From: an uncultured Phascolarctobacterium sp.
Lineage (GTDB): Bacteria > Bacillota > Negativicutes > Acidaminococcales > Acidaminococcaceae
NCBI GenBank assembly: GCA_905200645.1
Contig: CAJKLD010000031.1
Location: forward strand, 1-27,317
Direction of reading: 5' to 3'
Length of the DNA: 27,317 nt
This document shows, piece by piece, positions 8,020 to 15,737 of this stretch; positions within the stretch are counted from its first letter, which is position 1, and each line of letters opens with the position of its first letter. The position numbers and the translations under genes were made by a program. The notes below the pieces were generated by a model. The model was not told where the DNA came from. It saw only the letters and a program-made list of their open reading frames with translations, and searched no databases.

Positions 8020-8496
8020 TTAAAAGTCAATATGCGGTCTGATAACCGAAATCAATTTGCGTTCAATACGATCAGGATTCTTAAATTCCTTACCCTTAAT
8101 AATTTTTCTTACCCAAACAGCCTCATCGTCATGGGTTTCCAATACGCCGGTCAAATTTTTTAAGCCCTCCCAGGGAGCAAAAAACATAATATCAACCTTT
8201 GTACCATAGGCTGCTTCAAAATCCTTGTCTTTTTTCAGCGGCCTGTCGATGCCGGGAGACGAAACCTCAAGAAAATACTTGTCCGGAATAGGATCTTTTT
8301 CATCCAACAAGGCTGTCAGCTGTTCGCTGACTATTTGGCAATCATCAATCTCGACGCCGCCAGGCTTGTCAATAAAAATACGTAAATACCAATCCTTTTC
8401 CCGCACATATTCCACATCCACCAAAGTCATTGCCGTTTCTGCCAGCAACGGCTCTACCAATGCGGTAATCAGTGCTTCAACCTCTTTCGCCTGCAT
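8020..8496 (-). CDS. rimP: Ribosome maturation factor RimP
   Basis: 158 aa. RimP assists 30S subunit maturation. Family motifs are LVDVEYVREKDWYLRIFIDKPGG, DDCQIVSEQL, and YFLEVSSPGIDRPLKKDKDF, the last being the most diagnostic. I place the start at the ATG at 8496 because GGAGGTG (8509-8503) sits six bases upstream; a TTG at 8517 in the same frame would put that site inside the gene. It is the first gene of the operon that runs through nusA, infB and on to rpsO. Confidence 0.95.
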   Translation of the reverse strand: MQAKEVEALITALVEPLLAETAMTLVDVEYVREKDWYLRIFIDKPGGVEIDDCQIVSEQLTALLDEKDPIPDKYFLEVSSPGIDRPLKKDKDFEAAYGTKVDIMFFAPWEGLKNLTGVLETHDDEAVWVRKIIKGKEFKNPDRIERKLISVIRPHIDF

Positions 8497-8536
8497 CCAT
8501 TTCACCTCCATATTCAATTTTTTGCATAATAAGCGG

Positions 8537-8563
8537 AAAGAGCGGGTATTGCACCCACTCTTT
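8537..8563 (-). promoter_or_regulatory. Hairpin in the rimP operon leader
   Basis: AAAGAGTGGGT and ACCCGCTCTTT pair over 11 bp (one G-T wobble) around a short GCAAT loop, about 40 bases before the rimP ATG. No T-run follows on the minus strand, so it is not an intrinsic terminator. It may stabilise the transcript or bind a factor such as NusA for feedback; that is inference. Confidence 0.6.
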
Positions 8564-8591
8564 CACTAAGAATAATTATGTTTCTGTGATT

Positions 8592-8620
8592 ATTATAACA
8601 TCATCCGGCCACAATAGCAA
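8592..8620 (-). promoter_or_regulatory. Promoter of the rimP-nusA-infB-rpsO operon
   Basis: TTGCTA (8620-8615), a 17-base spacer, then perfect TATAAT (8597-8592). Transcription would start near 8585 and give a leader of about 90 nt with the hairpin at 8537-8563. The promoter begins only 15 bases after the T-run of the preceding TRAP operon terminator. Confidence 0.8.
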
Positions 8621-8634
8621 GTGTTAAACAGGAT

Positions 8635-8672
8635 AAAAAAGTACCCGAGCCATAAAGTGCGCGCGGCTCGGG
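8635..8672 (-). terminator. Terminator of the lyase-TRAP operon
   Basis: CCCGAGCC (8672-8665) and GGCTCGGG (8651-8644) form a perfect 8-bp stem with a 13-base loop, then TACTTTTTT. It follows the dctM stop by 22 bases and separates this operon from rimP. Confidence 0.9.
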
Positions 8673-8694
8673 CAAAATCAATGAGGGGAGTATA

Positions 8695-9972
8695 TTATTT
8701 TACAACACCGGGCAGCCAGGTAGCCAGCTGCGGAAAAAAGCATAGAATCAAAATTTCCAACGCCATAGCAGCGCCAAAAGGAATTACACCCTTGATGATT
8801 TGCGTCATTTTACTATCCGGACTGATACCCTGCAGTACAAACAAATTCATACCTACAGGTGGGGTAATCAACGCCAGCTCCAAATTCAGCAGCATAACAA
8901 CATTAAACCAAATAGGGTCAAAACCTAGCTGTACAATCAGCGGAAATAAAATCGGCAATGTAATAAAGATAATGGAAACAGATTCCAAAATACAGCCTAA
9001 GAAGAGCAAGAGAATATTGATGGCCACAAAAACCAACCAGCGATTAGCTTCCAACCCAACAACGTAAGTTGTCAAAGCCTGCGGCGCATCCAAAATGGTC
9101 AGTACAAACCCGAATAGGCTGGCACCAATCATAATAGCAAAAATCATGCAGGTTGTTTTAATGGTGTCATTCAAAATTCCCGGCAAATCTTTAAATGTCA
9201 AACTCTTATATACAAAGAAGGTAATAATTAAGCTGTACACAGTACCGATACCGGCTGCTTCTGTAGGAGTAAATACGCCGGTGTAAATACCGCCGACAAC
9301 AATAATCGGCAGCAACAATCCCCAAAAGGTTTTGCGTAACGCTTCCATACGCTCTGCCCAAGAAGCTGCGGCTTCACGCTGCAAATTGCGGGAACGGTAA
9401 ACAACAATCGCCATAAACATCGCAGTCATCATTACGCCCGGAACTACGCCTGACATAAACAGCTTGCCGATGGATTCGTCGGTAATAGCACCGTAAAGAA
9501 TCATGGGAATAGAAGGCGGTATCAAAATACCTAAGGTACCGCCGGCCGCCACGCAACCCAAAACCAACGCCCGGTCATAACCGCGCTTAAGCATTTCCGG
9601 AATAGCAATCGCACCAATGGTGACAGCACAGGCTACGGAAGAACCGGTGATGGCAGCAAAAATTGCACAGGCCATAACCGTAGCAATTCCCAAACCTCCA
9701 GGGAGATGGCGCAGCCATTTATTAGCCAGCTCAAACAAATTATTGCCCACCTTACCGGTAAGCAGAATTTGGCTCATCAGAATATACATAGGCACAGCCG
9801 TCAAAACAAAATCATCAAGTGACTTATAACCTATAATCGGCAGCTGTGCTAAAGCGCCGTCGCCACCCATAAAGGCCAGCATACCGGCAACACCGCCCAT
9901 GCCCAAAGAAAAAGCTACGGGCAGTCCCAAGGCCAGCAATACAAGAAGCAGGATAGTAAAACCAGCTAACAT
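8695..9972 (-). CDS. dctM: TRAP transporter large permease (DctM)
   Basis: 425 aa, usual size for the 12-helix DctM subunit that carries solute across the inner membrane using a sodium gradient. Hydrophobic helices run the whole length. Family motifs: FAAITGSSVACAVTIGAIAIP (hairpin entering from one side, about residues 104-124), GGTLGILIPPSIPMILYG (about 144-161), and LITPPVGMNLFVLQG near the C-terminus. The ATG overlaps the dctQ stop (TAATG), which fits fixed stoichiometry. It is the last gene of the T-box-controlled operon. The substrate cannot be read from this subunit. Confidence 0.95.
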   Translation of the reverse strand: MLAGFTILLLVLLALGLPVAFSLGMGGVAGMLAFMGGDGALAQLPIIGYKSLDDFVLTAVPMYILMSQILLTGKVGNNLFELANKWLRHLPGGLGIATVMACAIFAAITGSSVACAVTIGAIAIPEMLKRGYDRALVLGCVAAGGTLGILIPPSIPMILYGAITDESIGKLFMSGVVPGVMMTAMFMAIVVYRSRNLQREAAASWAERMEALRKTFWGLLLPIIVVGGIYTGVFTPTEAAGIGTVYSLIITFFVYKSLTFKDLPGILNDTIKTTCMIFAIMIGASLFGFVLTILDAPQALTTYVVGLEANRWLVFVAINILLLFLGCILESVSIIFITLPILFPLIVQLGFDPIWFNVVMLLNLELALITPPVGMNLFVLQGISPDSKMTQIIKGVIPFGAAMALEILILCFFPQLATWLPGVVK

Positions 9973-10511
9973 TATTTACTTTCCTCCTTCCCAAATTCCA
10001 TCGTATAATCGCCATGCTTAATTTTTACAACATCCTCTAAAATAGTACGGATAATCTGTAAAAAAAGCACACCAAAACCAAGAGGCATAGACAGCTGCGG
10101 AATCCACAACGGAGTTCCCAAAGTTGTAGGCGCGCAGTTATTAAGCTCCAAAGAAAGCATTGTCATGCCCCAGGATTCTACCATGAAAAGATAGCTGTAA
10201 AAAGCGCCGATAATCGAAGTAAACAGCTCCACATAGGTACGTGTTTTTAAAGACATACGGGAAACGAAAATATCCACATGAATATGCTTTTTACCAGCGT
10301 AAGCAACGCCCATACCCAAAAAGCCTGCAACAACTATGCAGTAAGTGGAAATTTCCATAACCCACTCTGTAGGAGCATCAAAAACGCCGCGGGAAATGAC
10401 TTCCCACACAATCGTAAAGCCGCAAAAAAGAACCAAAACACCGGCAACTACGCCTACCAGCACGGTTAAAACCTTTAACAGCTTTTCATACATAGACAAG
10501 AATTTCTCCAA
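9972..10511 (-). CDS. dctQ: TRAP transporter small permease (DctQ)
   Basis: 179 aa with four predicted membrane helices (about residues 14-38, 50-72, 90-115, 133-157), the DctQ arrangement. The conserved TEWVMEISTYCIVVAGFLG and KHIHVDIF segments are present; the His-x-x-Val-Asp motif is typical of the family. The start is TTG at 10511, behind GAGGGG; an in-frame ATG six codons later has a poorer site. DctQ pairs with DctM and is needed for transport. Confidence 0.92.
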   Translation of the reverse strand: MEKFLSMYEKLLKVLTVLVGVVAGVLVLFCGFTIVWEVISRGVFDAPTEWVMEISTYCIVVAGFLGMGVAYAGKKHIHVDIFVSRMSLKTRTYVELFTSIIGAFYSYLFMVESWGMTMLSLELNNCAPTTLGTPLWIPQLSMPLGFGVLFLQIIRTILEDVVKIKHGDYTMEFGKEESK

Positions 10512-10557
10512 AATAACCCCTCACTTTATAGATTATTTCTCTATAACAAATTCGCTT

Positions 10558-11577
10558 TTATTGTTTAAGGCAGATATCGATAAGTTCCTGACCAATCTTG
10601 CCGTTTTCTTTAATAAATTTATCCCAAACCGGCTTAGTAGCTTCCTGCCACTGTTTCAGCTCAGCTTCCGGAACTACATAAACCTCGGCACCTTTAGCTT
10701 TCAAATCTTCCAAAGCTTTTAAATCCTCTTTTTTAGCATTAGCACGAATGTCGGCTTGAACCTCTTTAGCAGCTTCAGTCAAAGCTTTTTGTTGGTCTGT
10801 GCTTAATTTGTTGAAAGATTTATCGTTAATAGCCACGATAAATTCCGGAGAAGCATGGTTGGTAATAGTGATGTATTTATGAACCTCATACATTTTGCGG
10901 TCGCGCATAGCGGTAGTGCCGGAGGATTGTCCGTCAATAGTACCGCGCTGAATAGCCATGTAAACCTCTCCTGCGCCCATAGTTACGCTGGAAGCGCCCA
11001 AAGCTTTAATTGTTTCAGCAGAATACTTGCTGTAACCGCGAATCTTTAAGCCTGCAAAATCTGCGGGGACCTTAATAGTCTTTTGGTTGTTGCCATATTG
11101 CACAAAGCCATAGTCAGCCCACAGCAAAGGACGAACGCCTTTCTTTTCCAACTGCTCACCTAATTTTTGACCCAAGCCGTTATCAATAGCTTTATCTACC
11201 TTTTCATAACCAGGGAACAGGAAAGGAACGTCAAACACGTCCATAGCAGGAACAATGCTAGCCCAACGGCCAACAGTATTCAGACCCATATCAATACCGC
11301 CGCTCATCAAAGCGTCGTTCATGTTTTTATCGTTAAACAGCTGACCAGCCGGATAAATTGTAATATCAATAGAACCGTTGGATTTTTGCGCTGCTTTTTC
11401 CTTTAAGCTCTGCATAGCCTTTACCAACGGATGGCTTTGCGGCAGATGAGCAGCCATTTTCAAAGTAACCTTTTGGTTGGCCTTAGGAGCAGCCTTTTTG
11501 TCAGAACCGCCACAGCCGGCAATCAAAGCCATAGCAGCAATCAATGCAACAGCAGTAAATTTTTTCGAGATCTTCAT
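10558..11577 (-). CDS. dctP: TRAP transporter solute-binding lipoprotein (DctP)
   Basis: 339 aa. It captures the substrate outside the inner membrane and delivers it to DctQM. An N-terminal signal peptide with lipobox IAG-Cys22 (KKFTAVALIAAMALIAGCGG) predicts a lipid-anchored protein. The DctP core shows KMAAHLPQSHPLVKAMQSLKE, a GLKIRGYSK strand with the conserved carboxylate-binding Arg, and AIQRGTIDGQSSG. I start at the ATG at 11577 because the signal peptide begins there and GGAAGA precedes it; the frame is open nine codons further. It lies 36 bases after the lyase gene in the same operon. The ligand is probably a carboxylate, but its identity is unknown. Confidence 0.94.
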   Translation of the reverse strand: MKISKKFTAVALIAAMALIAGCGGSDKKAAPKANQKVTLKMAAHLPQSHPLVKAMQSLKEKAAQKSNGSIDITIYPAGQLFNDKNMNDALMSGGIDMGLNTVGRWASIVPAMDVFDVPFLFPGYEKVDKAIDNGLGQKLGEQLEKKGVRPLLWADYGFVQYGNNQKTIKVPADFAGLKIRGYSKYSAETIKALGASSVTMGAGEVYMAIQRGTIDGQSSGTTAMRDRKMYEVHKYITITNHASPEFIVAINDKSFNKLSTDQQKALTEAAKEVQADIRANAKKEDLKALEDLKAKGAEVYVVPEAELKQWQEATKPVWDKFIKENGKIGQELIDICLKQ

Positions 11578-11613
11578 AAACACATCTTCCTTTCTTAAAA
11601 GCATCTTTGCTTA

Positions 11614-12480
11614 TCATTTATATTTTTTATCCAGCTCATTATATTTATCTAAACCAATGAAGCTGTTAAATTGACTGAAACCGAGCATTTTATCATGTAC
11701 GCTGTTAGTCGTTCCCTCATCACGCAAAGCTCTCAAGACGTCGCCTAAAGCTTTGGTAACGGTATAAACTAAAGTACAGGGCCAAAAAACAATGTCAAAG
11801 CCTAAATTTTCCAAATCTTTGGAGGTTAGATTAGGAGTTCTGCCTCCTTCAATCATATTGGCAATCAAAATAGTATCGGGAAAAGCCTTGCAGATTTCCT
11901 CCAGCTCCCATTCGTTCTGCGGCGCCTCAATAAACAACGCATCCGCACCGCTGTCTAAATACAGCTTACCGCGTGCGATTGCCGCATCCAAGCCGTAGAC
12001 GGCGCGGGAATCTGTGCGGGCAATTAACAAAGTATCCTGATCCAATTTTGCGTCAGCTGCCGCCCGCAGCTTGCGTGCATGCTCTTCTGCCTCAATAACC
12101 TGCTTACCGGCCATATGACCGCAGCGCTTAGGCCAAACCTGATCCTCAAACAAAACACCCGCGGCTCCGGCACGTTCATATTCCCTAATAGTTCGCTGCA
12201 CGCTAAGAGCATTGCCGTAGCCAGTATCGCCATCAGCTAAAACAGGCACATCTACCGCGCCGGCAATTCCCCGCAGCGCTGCCGCCATTTCTGTCATGGA
12301 TAAATAGCCGACATCCGGTTCACCTAGGCGGGAAGCAGCAACGGCATAGCCGCCCATAACCAACCCCTCAAACCCTGAGCTTACAGCAACTTTAGCCGAT
12401 AGGGCATCATATACGCCGGGCAACACTAAAATATCCTTACGAGTCAAGCGTTCACGTAATTTTTTACCAGAATGAAACAT
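11614..12480 (-). CDS. Isocitrate lyase / PEP mutase-family C-C lyase (PrpB-like)
   Basis: 288 aa, one TIM barrel of the ICL/PEP-mutase superfamily. The metal site is DGDTGYGN (residues 83-90), FEDQ lies at 111-114, and PKRCGH at 117-122 carries the catalytic Cys used by true lyases and matches methylisocitrate lyase PrpB. This argues for cleavage of an alkyl-malate or methylisocitrate-type acid rather than phosphonate chemistry; 2,3-dimethylmalate lyase and oxaloacetate-cleaving enzymes are also candidates. The ATG at 12480 follows GGGGGGAAT; longer starts would run into the T-box terminator region. It is the first gene after a T-box leader and is followed by a TRAP importer, so it probably acts on the imported acid. 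The exact reaction is not settled. Confidence 0.85.
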   Translation of the reverse strand: MFHSGKKLRERLTRKDILVLPGVYDALSAKVAVSSGFEGLVMGGYAVAASRLGEPDVGYLSMTEMAAALRGIAGAVDVPVLADGDTGYGNALSVQRTIREYERAGAAGVLFEDQVWPKRCGHMAGKQVIEAEEHARKLRAAADAKLDQDTLLIARTDSRAVYGLDAAIARGKLYLDSGADALFIEAPQNEWELEEICKAFPDTILIANMIEGGRTPNLTSKDLENLGFDIVFWPCTLVYTVTKALGDVLRALRDEGTTNSVHDKMLGFSQFNSFIGLDKYNELDKKYK

Positions 12481-12499
12481 GAAATTTATTCCCCCCAAC

Positions 12500-12535
12500 A
12501 TATAGAAAGCCCCTACCGGCATTGCCGGTAGGGGC
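12500..12535 (-). terminator. T-box-controlled terminator hairpin
   Basis: GCCCCTACCGGC-aat-GCCGGTAGGGGC is a perfect 12-bp stem (12535-12509) followed by TTTCTATAT, immediately before the lyase gene. Its 5' arm is shared with the antiterminator. The T-run is interrupted by a C. Confidence 0.9.
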
Positions 12536-12722
12536 GTGCAAACGCGGTACCACCCTACATTATACTCTTGAGCCTTAACGCAGCTTGACGCTTTCTCCTA
12601 AATTTTATAAAACCATTTTCAGAAAAAGAGCTCACAGGTGAGAAAAATAACGCCAATCCGTCAGCTTGCACCAACCGCCGACTCTCTAAAGCCTGTTGTT
12701 ATTTTGTTCCTGCTCACAGCCG
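12500..12722 (-). promoter_or_regulatory. T-box leader, probably leucine-specific (CUC specifier)
   Basis: The T-box core TGGTACCGCG is exact at 12552-12543, preceded by GTAGGG (12558-12553), which can pair with CCCCTAC (12534-12528) to form the antiterminator. Upstream, AGAGAG (12687-12682) followed by the GGCGGTTGGTG distal stem I pattern marks stem I. The lower stem I helices AAATAAC/GTTATTT and CAGG/CCTG bracket a loop TT-CTC-A, giving specifier CUC at 12642-12640 followed by the expected purine. The T in TGGT fits tRNA discriminator A, as in tRNA-Leu. Uncharged tRNA would favour read-through into the lyase-TRAP operon. T-box identity is near certain; leucine is inferred from my hand fold. 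Confidence 0.93.
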
Positions 12723-12762
12723 ATAAAATAATGTATTGTTCAATATAGTGTAAATTATAGAT

Positions 12763-12791
12763 AGTATAACAACACATATTGTATCTGTCAA
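12763..12791 (-). promoter_or_regulatory. Promoter of the T-box/lyase/TRAP operon
   Basis: TTGACA (perfect, 12791-12786), a 17-base spacer, then TATACT (12768-12763). This near-consensus promoter would give strong constitutive initiation, leaving control to the T-box. The stretch between it and the metallo-hydrolase stop at 12880 holds no gene; it has an ACACATGTG palindrome near 12833 and A/T tracts but no convincing terminator. Confidence 0.85.
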
Positions 12792-12879
12792 GCTTTTTTA
12801 CGCTGTTTTTTTTGATTTTCTTACACAATTTAACACATGTGCCATTACAAGAGGATTTTGTATACTACCAATGGATTGA

Positions 12880-14487
12880 TTAAATATCTTTCATGAGATC
12901 ATCCATGTATTTACGCAGCTTCTCCATCTTTTTACGCACCAAAGCAGCTTTAGATGCATCGCGAGTAACAATCTGCTCGATTTTGCTGCGCTGTAATAAA
13001 TACTCGCGCTCCATACCCTGCAAATAACTACGCAGCTCCAAAGCAGCAGGCTCTGCCCGCACAACTTCAGAAGCATGAATCTGCCACTCTTGGCCGTTTA
13101 TCTCAATACAGTCACCAAAATAAGGCACATAAGTCGCAGTACCTAATCTGCGTCCCAATTCATCAGCCAAATTCAGTGAAGCGTCAATTTCACCATGAGT
13201 TATAAAAAAAGCCTTCGGTATGCTCTGCATAGCGCTGTACCAAGCTAAAAGCTGCTCCTTATCTGCATGAGCAGAAAAGCCCTTCATATTGTAAATTTTA
13301 GCGCATACGCTGATAGTTTCGCCCATAATTTTTACTTTTTTGGAGCCTTCTATTATTTGACGCCCCAAAGACCCCTCCGCCTGATAACCGGCAAAAACCA
13401 CACTGCATTCTTTGCGCCATAAATTATGCTTTAAATGGTGCAGAATACGTCCCGCATCCGCCATACCGCTGGCAGACAGAATAATTTTGGGGCCGGGAAT
13501 TGTATTGATAGCCATGGACTCCTGCGCTGTAGCCGTAAAACGCAAATTGTGCATAGCTACTAAACGTCTTCCCTGCATTTCGTACAAAGCGCGCGCCTCT
13601 TCGTCGTATTCCTCCGGATTAGTCAAAGTAATAGCAGTGGCGCGATTAGCCATAGGACTGTCCACATAAATAGGAACCTCGGGAATCCGCCCCTCACTCA
13701 TCAGCTTTTGGAAATAATACAGCAGCACCTGCGTGCGGCCAACGGCAAAGGCCGGAATAATAACGTTACCGCCGCGCTCGACCGTATCGTTAACAATATT
13801 CGCCAATTCACCTTCTTTATCATAAGCCTCATGCACCCTGTTGCCATAGGTGGATTCGGTAATCACAAAATCAGTGGCAGACAGCTTGGAGGGATCATCA
13901 ATAATCGGCTGGTTTGGCTGACCAATATCACCGGTGAAAATCAGGCGCGTCCGCTTATCTCCTTCTGTAACAGTCATCTCAATAAAAGCAGAGCCTAAAA
14001 TATGTCCGGCAACTCTAAAGATTACCTGCACTCCGGGAATAACAGTAAACACTTTGCCGAAATCACGCACTCTAAACAGCTTCAACGCTCTGTCCGCGTC
14101 GTCCACCGTAAATAAAGGCTCCACAAATTTTTTGCCTGCACGCATGCCCTTGCGGTTAGCAAATTCGGCATCGCTTTCCTGAATGTGCGCGCTGTCAGGC
14201 AGCAAAATAGAGCACAGCTCCTCCGTAGATTTAGTGCAGTAAATTGGTCCATGATAACCTTCTTTAACCAATTTAGGCAAAAGTCCGCTGTGATCCACAT
14301 GAGCGTGAGTTAAAACTACGGCGTCAATCTCACCGGGATTGAACAAAAAATCCTTTTCGTTGAACGCCTTCACCAGCTTGGAGCCTTGGAACATACCGCA
14401 GTCCACCAGCAGCTTTTTCTCCCCCATCTCCAGTAAATAACAAGAGCCAGTTACTGTACGTGCGGCACCTAGGAACGTAATCTTCAT
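12880..14487 (-). CDS. Beta-CASP metallo-beta-lactamase, YSH1/CPSF-type RNase-like
   Basis: 535 aa. The metallo-beta-lactamase fold carries HAHVDH at residues 61-66 (two-zinc site) and GDIGQPNQPI. The inserted beta-CASP domain shows GGNVIIPAFAVGRTQ, and the RMMBL segment shows KGFSAHADKEQLLAW followed by FFITHGE. This set defines the CPSF-73/YSH1-like group of RNA-processing nucleases. It is distinct from RNase J, which has a different C-terminal domain. The ATG at 14487 follows AAAGGAGG. A basic C-terminal helix (about 505-535) may aid RNA binding. It follows the GNAT gene by 48 bases, perhaps in one transcript. The RNA substrate is unknown. Confidence 0.9.
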   Translation of the reverse strand: MKITFLGAARTVTGSCYLLEMGEKKLLVDCGMFQGSKLVKAFNEKDFLFNPGEIDAVVLTHAHVDHSGLLPKLVKEGYHGPIYCTKSTEELCSILLPDSAHIQESDAEFANRKGMRAGKKFVEPLFTVDDADRALKLFRVRDFGKVFTVIPGVQVIFRVAGHILGSAFIEMTVTEGDKRTRLIFTGDIGQPNQPIIDDPSKLSATDFVITESTYGNRVHEAYDKEGELANIVNDTVERGGNVIIPAFAVGRTQVLLYYFQKLMSEGRIPEVPIYVDSPMANRATAITLTNPEEYDEEARALYEMQGRRLVAMHNLRFTATAQESMAINTIPGPKIILSASGMADAGRILHHLKHNLWRKECSVVFAGYQAEGSLGRQIIEGSKKVKIMGETISVCAKIYNMKGFSAHADKEQLLAWYSAMQSIPKAFFITHGEIDASLNLADELGRRLGTATYVPYFGDCIEINGQEWQIHASEVVRAEPAALELRSYLQGMEREYLLQRSKIEQIVTRDASKAALVRKKMEKLRKYMDDLMKDI

Positions 14488-14535
14488 GGAAATGCCTCCT
14501 TTGCTTACGCAGTTTACAATTTATTTTTACTAGCC

Positions 14536-15729
14536 TTAGAAATATTCGTTGATAAAATTGCGGTATTTAGGTAGCAGCTTGTCCAGCAGCACCAGCTTTT
14601 CCGGAGTCGCCGCGCGCACTCTGCCAGCCTCCCACAGCTCCGTAGCCGTAAAAGCGCCCATGTACATTTGGGTAAAGGCCGCCATATCCATAGTCACTTC
14701 TTCCGCATCGATGGTGCTTTTCACTTCTAATTTATTTGGAGCAGTGTACAGCTTGAGTAAATGGCTGTTGCGGTCGATAGTTTTATCAGTCAATAGCAAA
14801 ACCACACTGTCCTCCGGCATATCCGCGGGCGCGTCCAGCTGATTCAAAGCCTTGCGCGCGTCCAAGCAGCGAGTCATCATAAAGGGCTGCAACGCGCCTG
14901 TATATTCTTGATTAGCAAACCCAAGATAAGTCTTATCCCAGTCAGGCGCCAGCCAAGCAAATTTTTGCGCTGAGCTTTGGTGCATAGCAGCATATTGCAG
15001 CAACCGATTGCGAGCGTCATAAGCATCAGTTAAAAGCTCCAGCACCGTAAAGCAGCTGTCAGAAATACGATACAACATGTAGCCTGACGCTTCACTATTT
15101 CTATAAACAACGGCGCACTGCACACCTTCTAGATTATGCACAGTCAACAGCTTCTGCCACTGAAAATCGGTACGCACAGGCACACCATTGTAGTTGGCAG
15201 TATATTTTGCATATAACGGCGCTAAAATATCTTTTTGTAAAGCTTCTCGCTCCACTACCAACTCACTGCCCGCCGCCTTAGCCATTTCACGGCCAAGCTC
15301 TGCTAAAGGCATTGTGTAACGGTGACAGTAATAGCAGTAAGCAAATTCATAAGGCAGATAAATACCGGCATAGATAGGCATCAAATTAGCAAAAGTAAAG
15401 CCTTCGGAACGCAGTACGTCAAAGGTTGTAGATAAAAGCGGCGCGAAAGCGTGCTGACCTCTGGCCTCCGGCGCAGTAGCTACGCCTACCAAGTACGGCA
15501 CCAGCTGTTCCTTGCCGCGTATGCGCAGCATATATGGATTAACATGCACCATAGTACGCAGGCGCTCTTTATCTCCCACCAAATCAAAGCCACCGATAAC
15601 CATATTATTTTTCAGGCAGTATTCCGTAAAATAATATTGAAAAAAAGGCTCGTCCTGCTTTTCAAAGCAGTAATCCCACAGCTCTTTTACCAAAGGTAGC
15701 CGTTCCTCATTGACCACACGATAAATCAT
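14536..15729 (-). CDS. Eis-like GNAT N-acetyltransferase
   Basis: 397 aa, the size of Eis-family proteins: tandem GNAT-like regions plus a C-terminal SCP2-like domain. The acetyl-CoA segment VPYLVGVATAPEARGQHAFAPLL (residues about 79-101) has the family's RGQ. FANLMPIYAGIYLPYEF is also typical of Eis relatives, and the protein ends in the family-like NFINEYF. I prefer the ATG at 15729, which has GAGGTG four bases upstream; an ATG at 15741 overlaps the upstream stop (ATGA) but lacks a ribosome site. Eis in mycobacteria acetylates aminoglycosides and other amines; here the substrate is unknown. Confidence 0.85.
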   Translation of the reverse strand: MIYRVVNEERLPLVKELWDYCFEKQDEPFFQYYFTEYCLKNNMVIGGFDLVGDKERLRTMVHVNPYMLRIRGKEQLVPYLVGVATAPEARGQHAFAPLLSTTFDVLRSEGFTFANLMPIYAGIYLPYEFAYCYYCHRYTMPLAELGREMAKAAGSELVVEREALQKDILAPLYAKYTANYNGVPVRTDFQWQKLLTVHNLEGVQCAVVYRNSEASGYMLYRISDSCFTVLELLTDAYDARNRLLQYAAMHQSSAQKFAWLAPDWDKTYLGFANQEYTGALQPFMMTRCLDARKALNQLDAPADMPEDSVVLLLTDKTIDRNSHLLKLYTAPNKLEVKSTIDAEEVTMDMAAFTQMYMGAFTATELWEAGRVRAATPEKLVLLDKLLPKYRNFINEYF

Positions 15730-15737
15730 ACCGCACC

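Noticed and set aside
8537..8563. Hairpin before rimP read as a terminator or attenuator
   Set aside because: No T-run follows on either strand near the stem; kept only as a leader hairpin.
12630..12650. Alternative T-box specifiers UUC (Phe), UCU or UCA (Ser)
   Set aside because: Only CUC is followed by a purine within the loop left by the CAGG/CCTG and AAATAAC/GTTATTT helices; the others are followed by pyrimidines.
13412..13669. Small plus-strand open frames inside the metallo-hydrolase and other genes
   Set aside because: All overlap strongly supported minus-strand genes and have no ribosome sites or recognisable domains.
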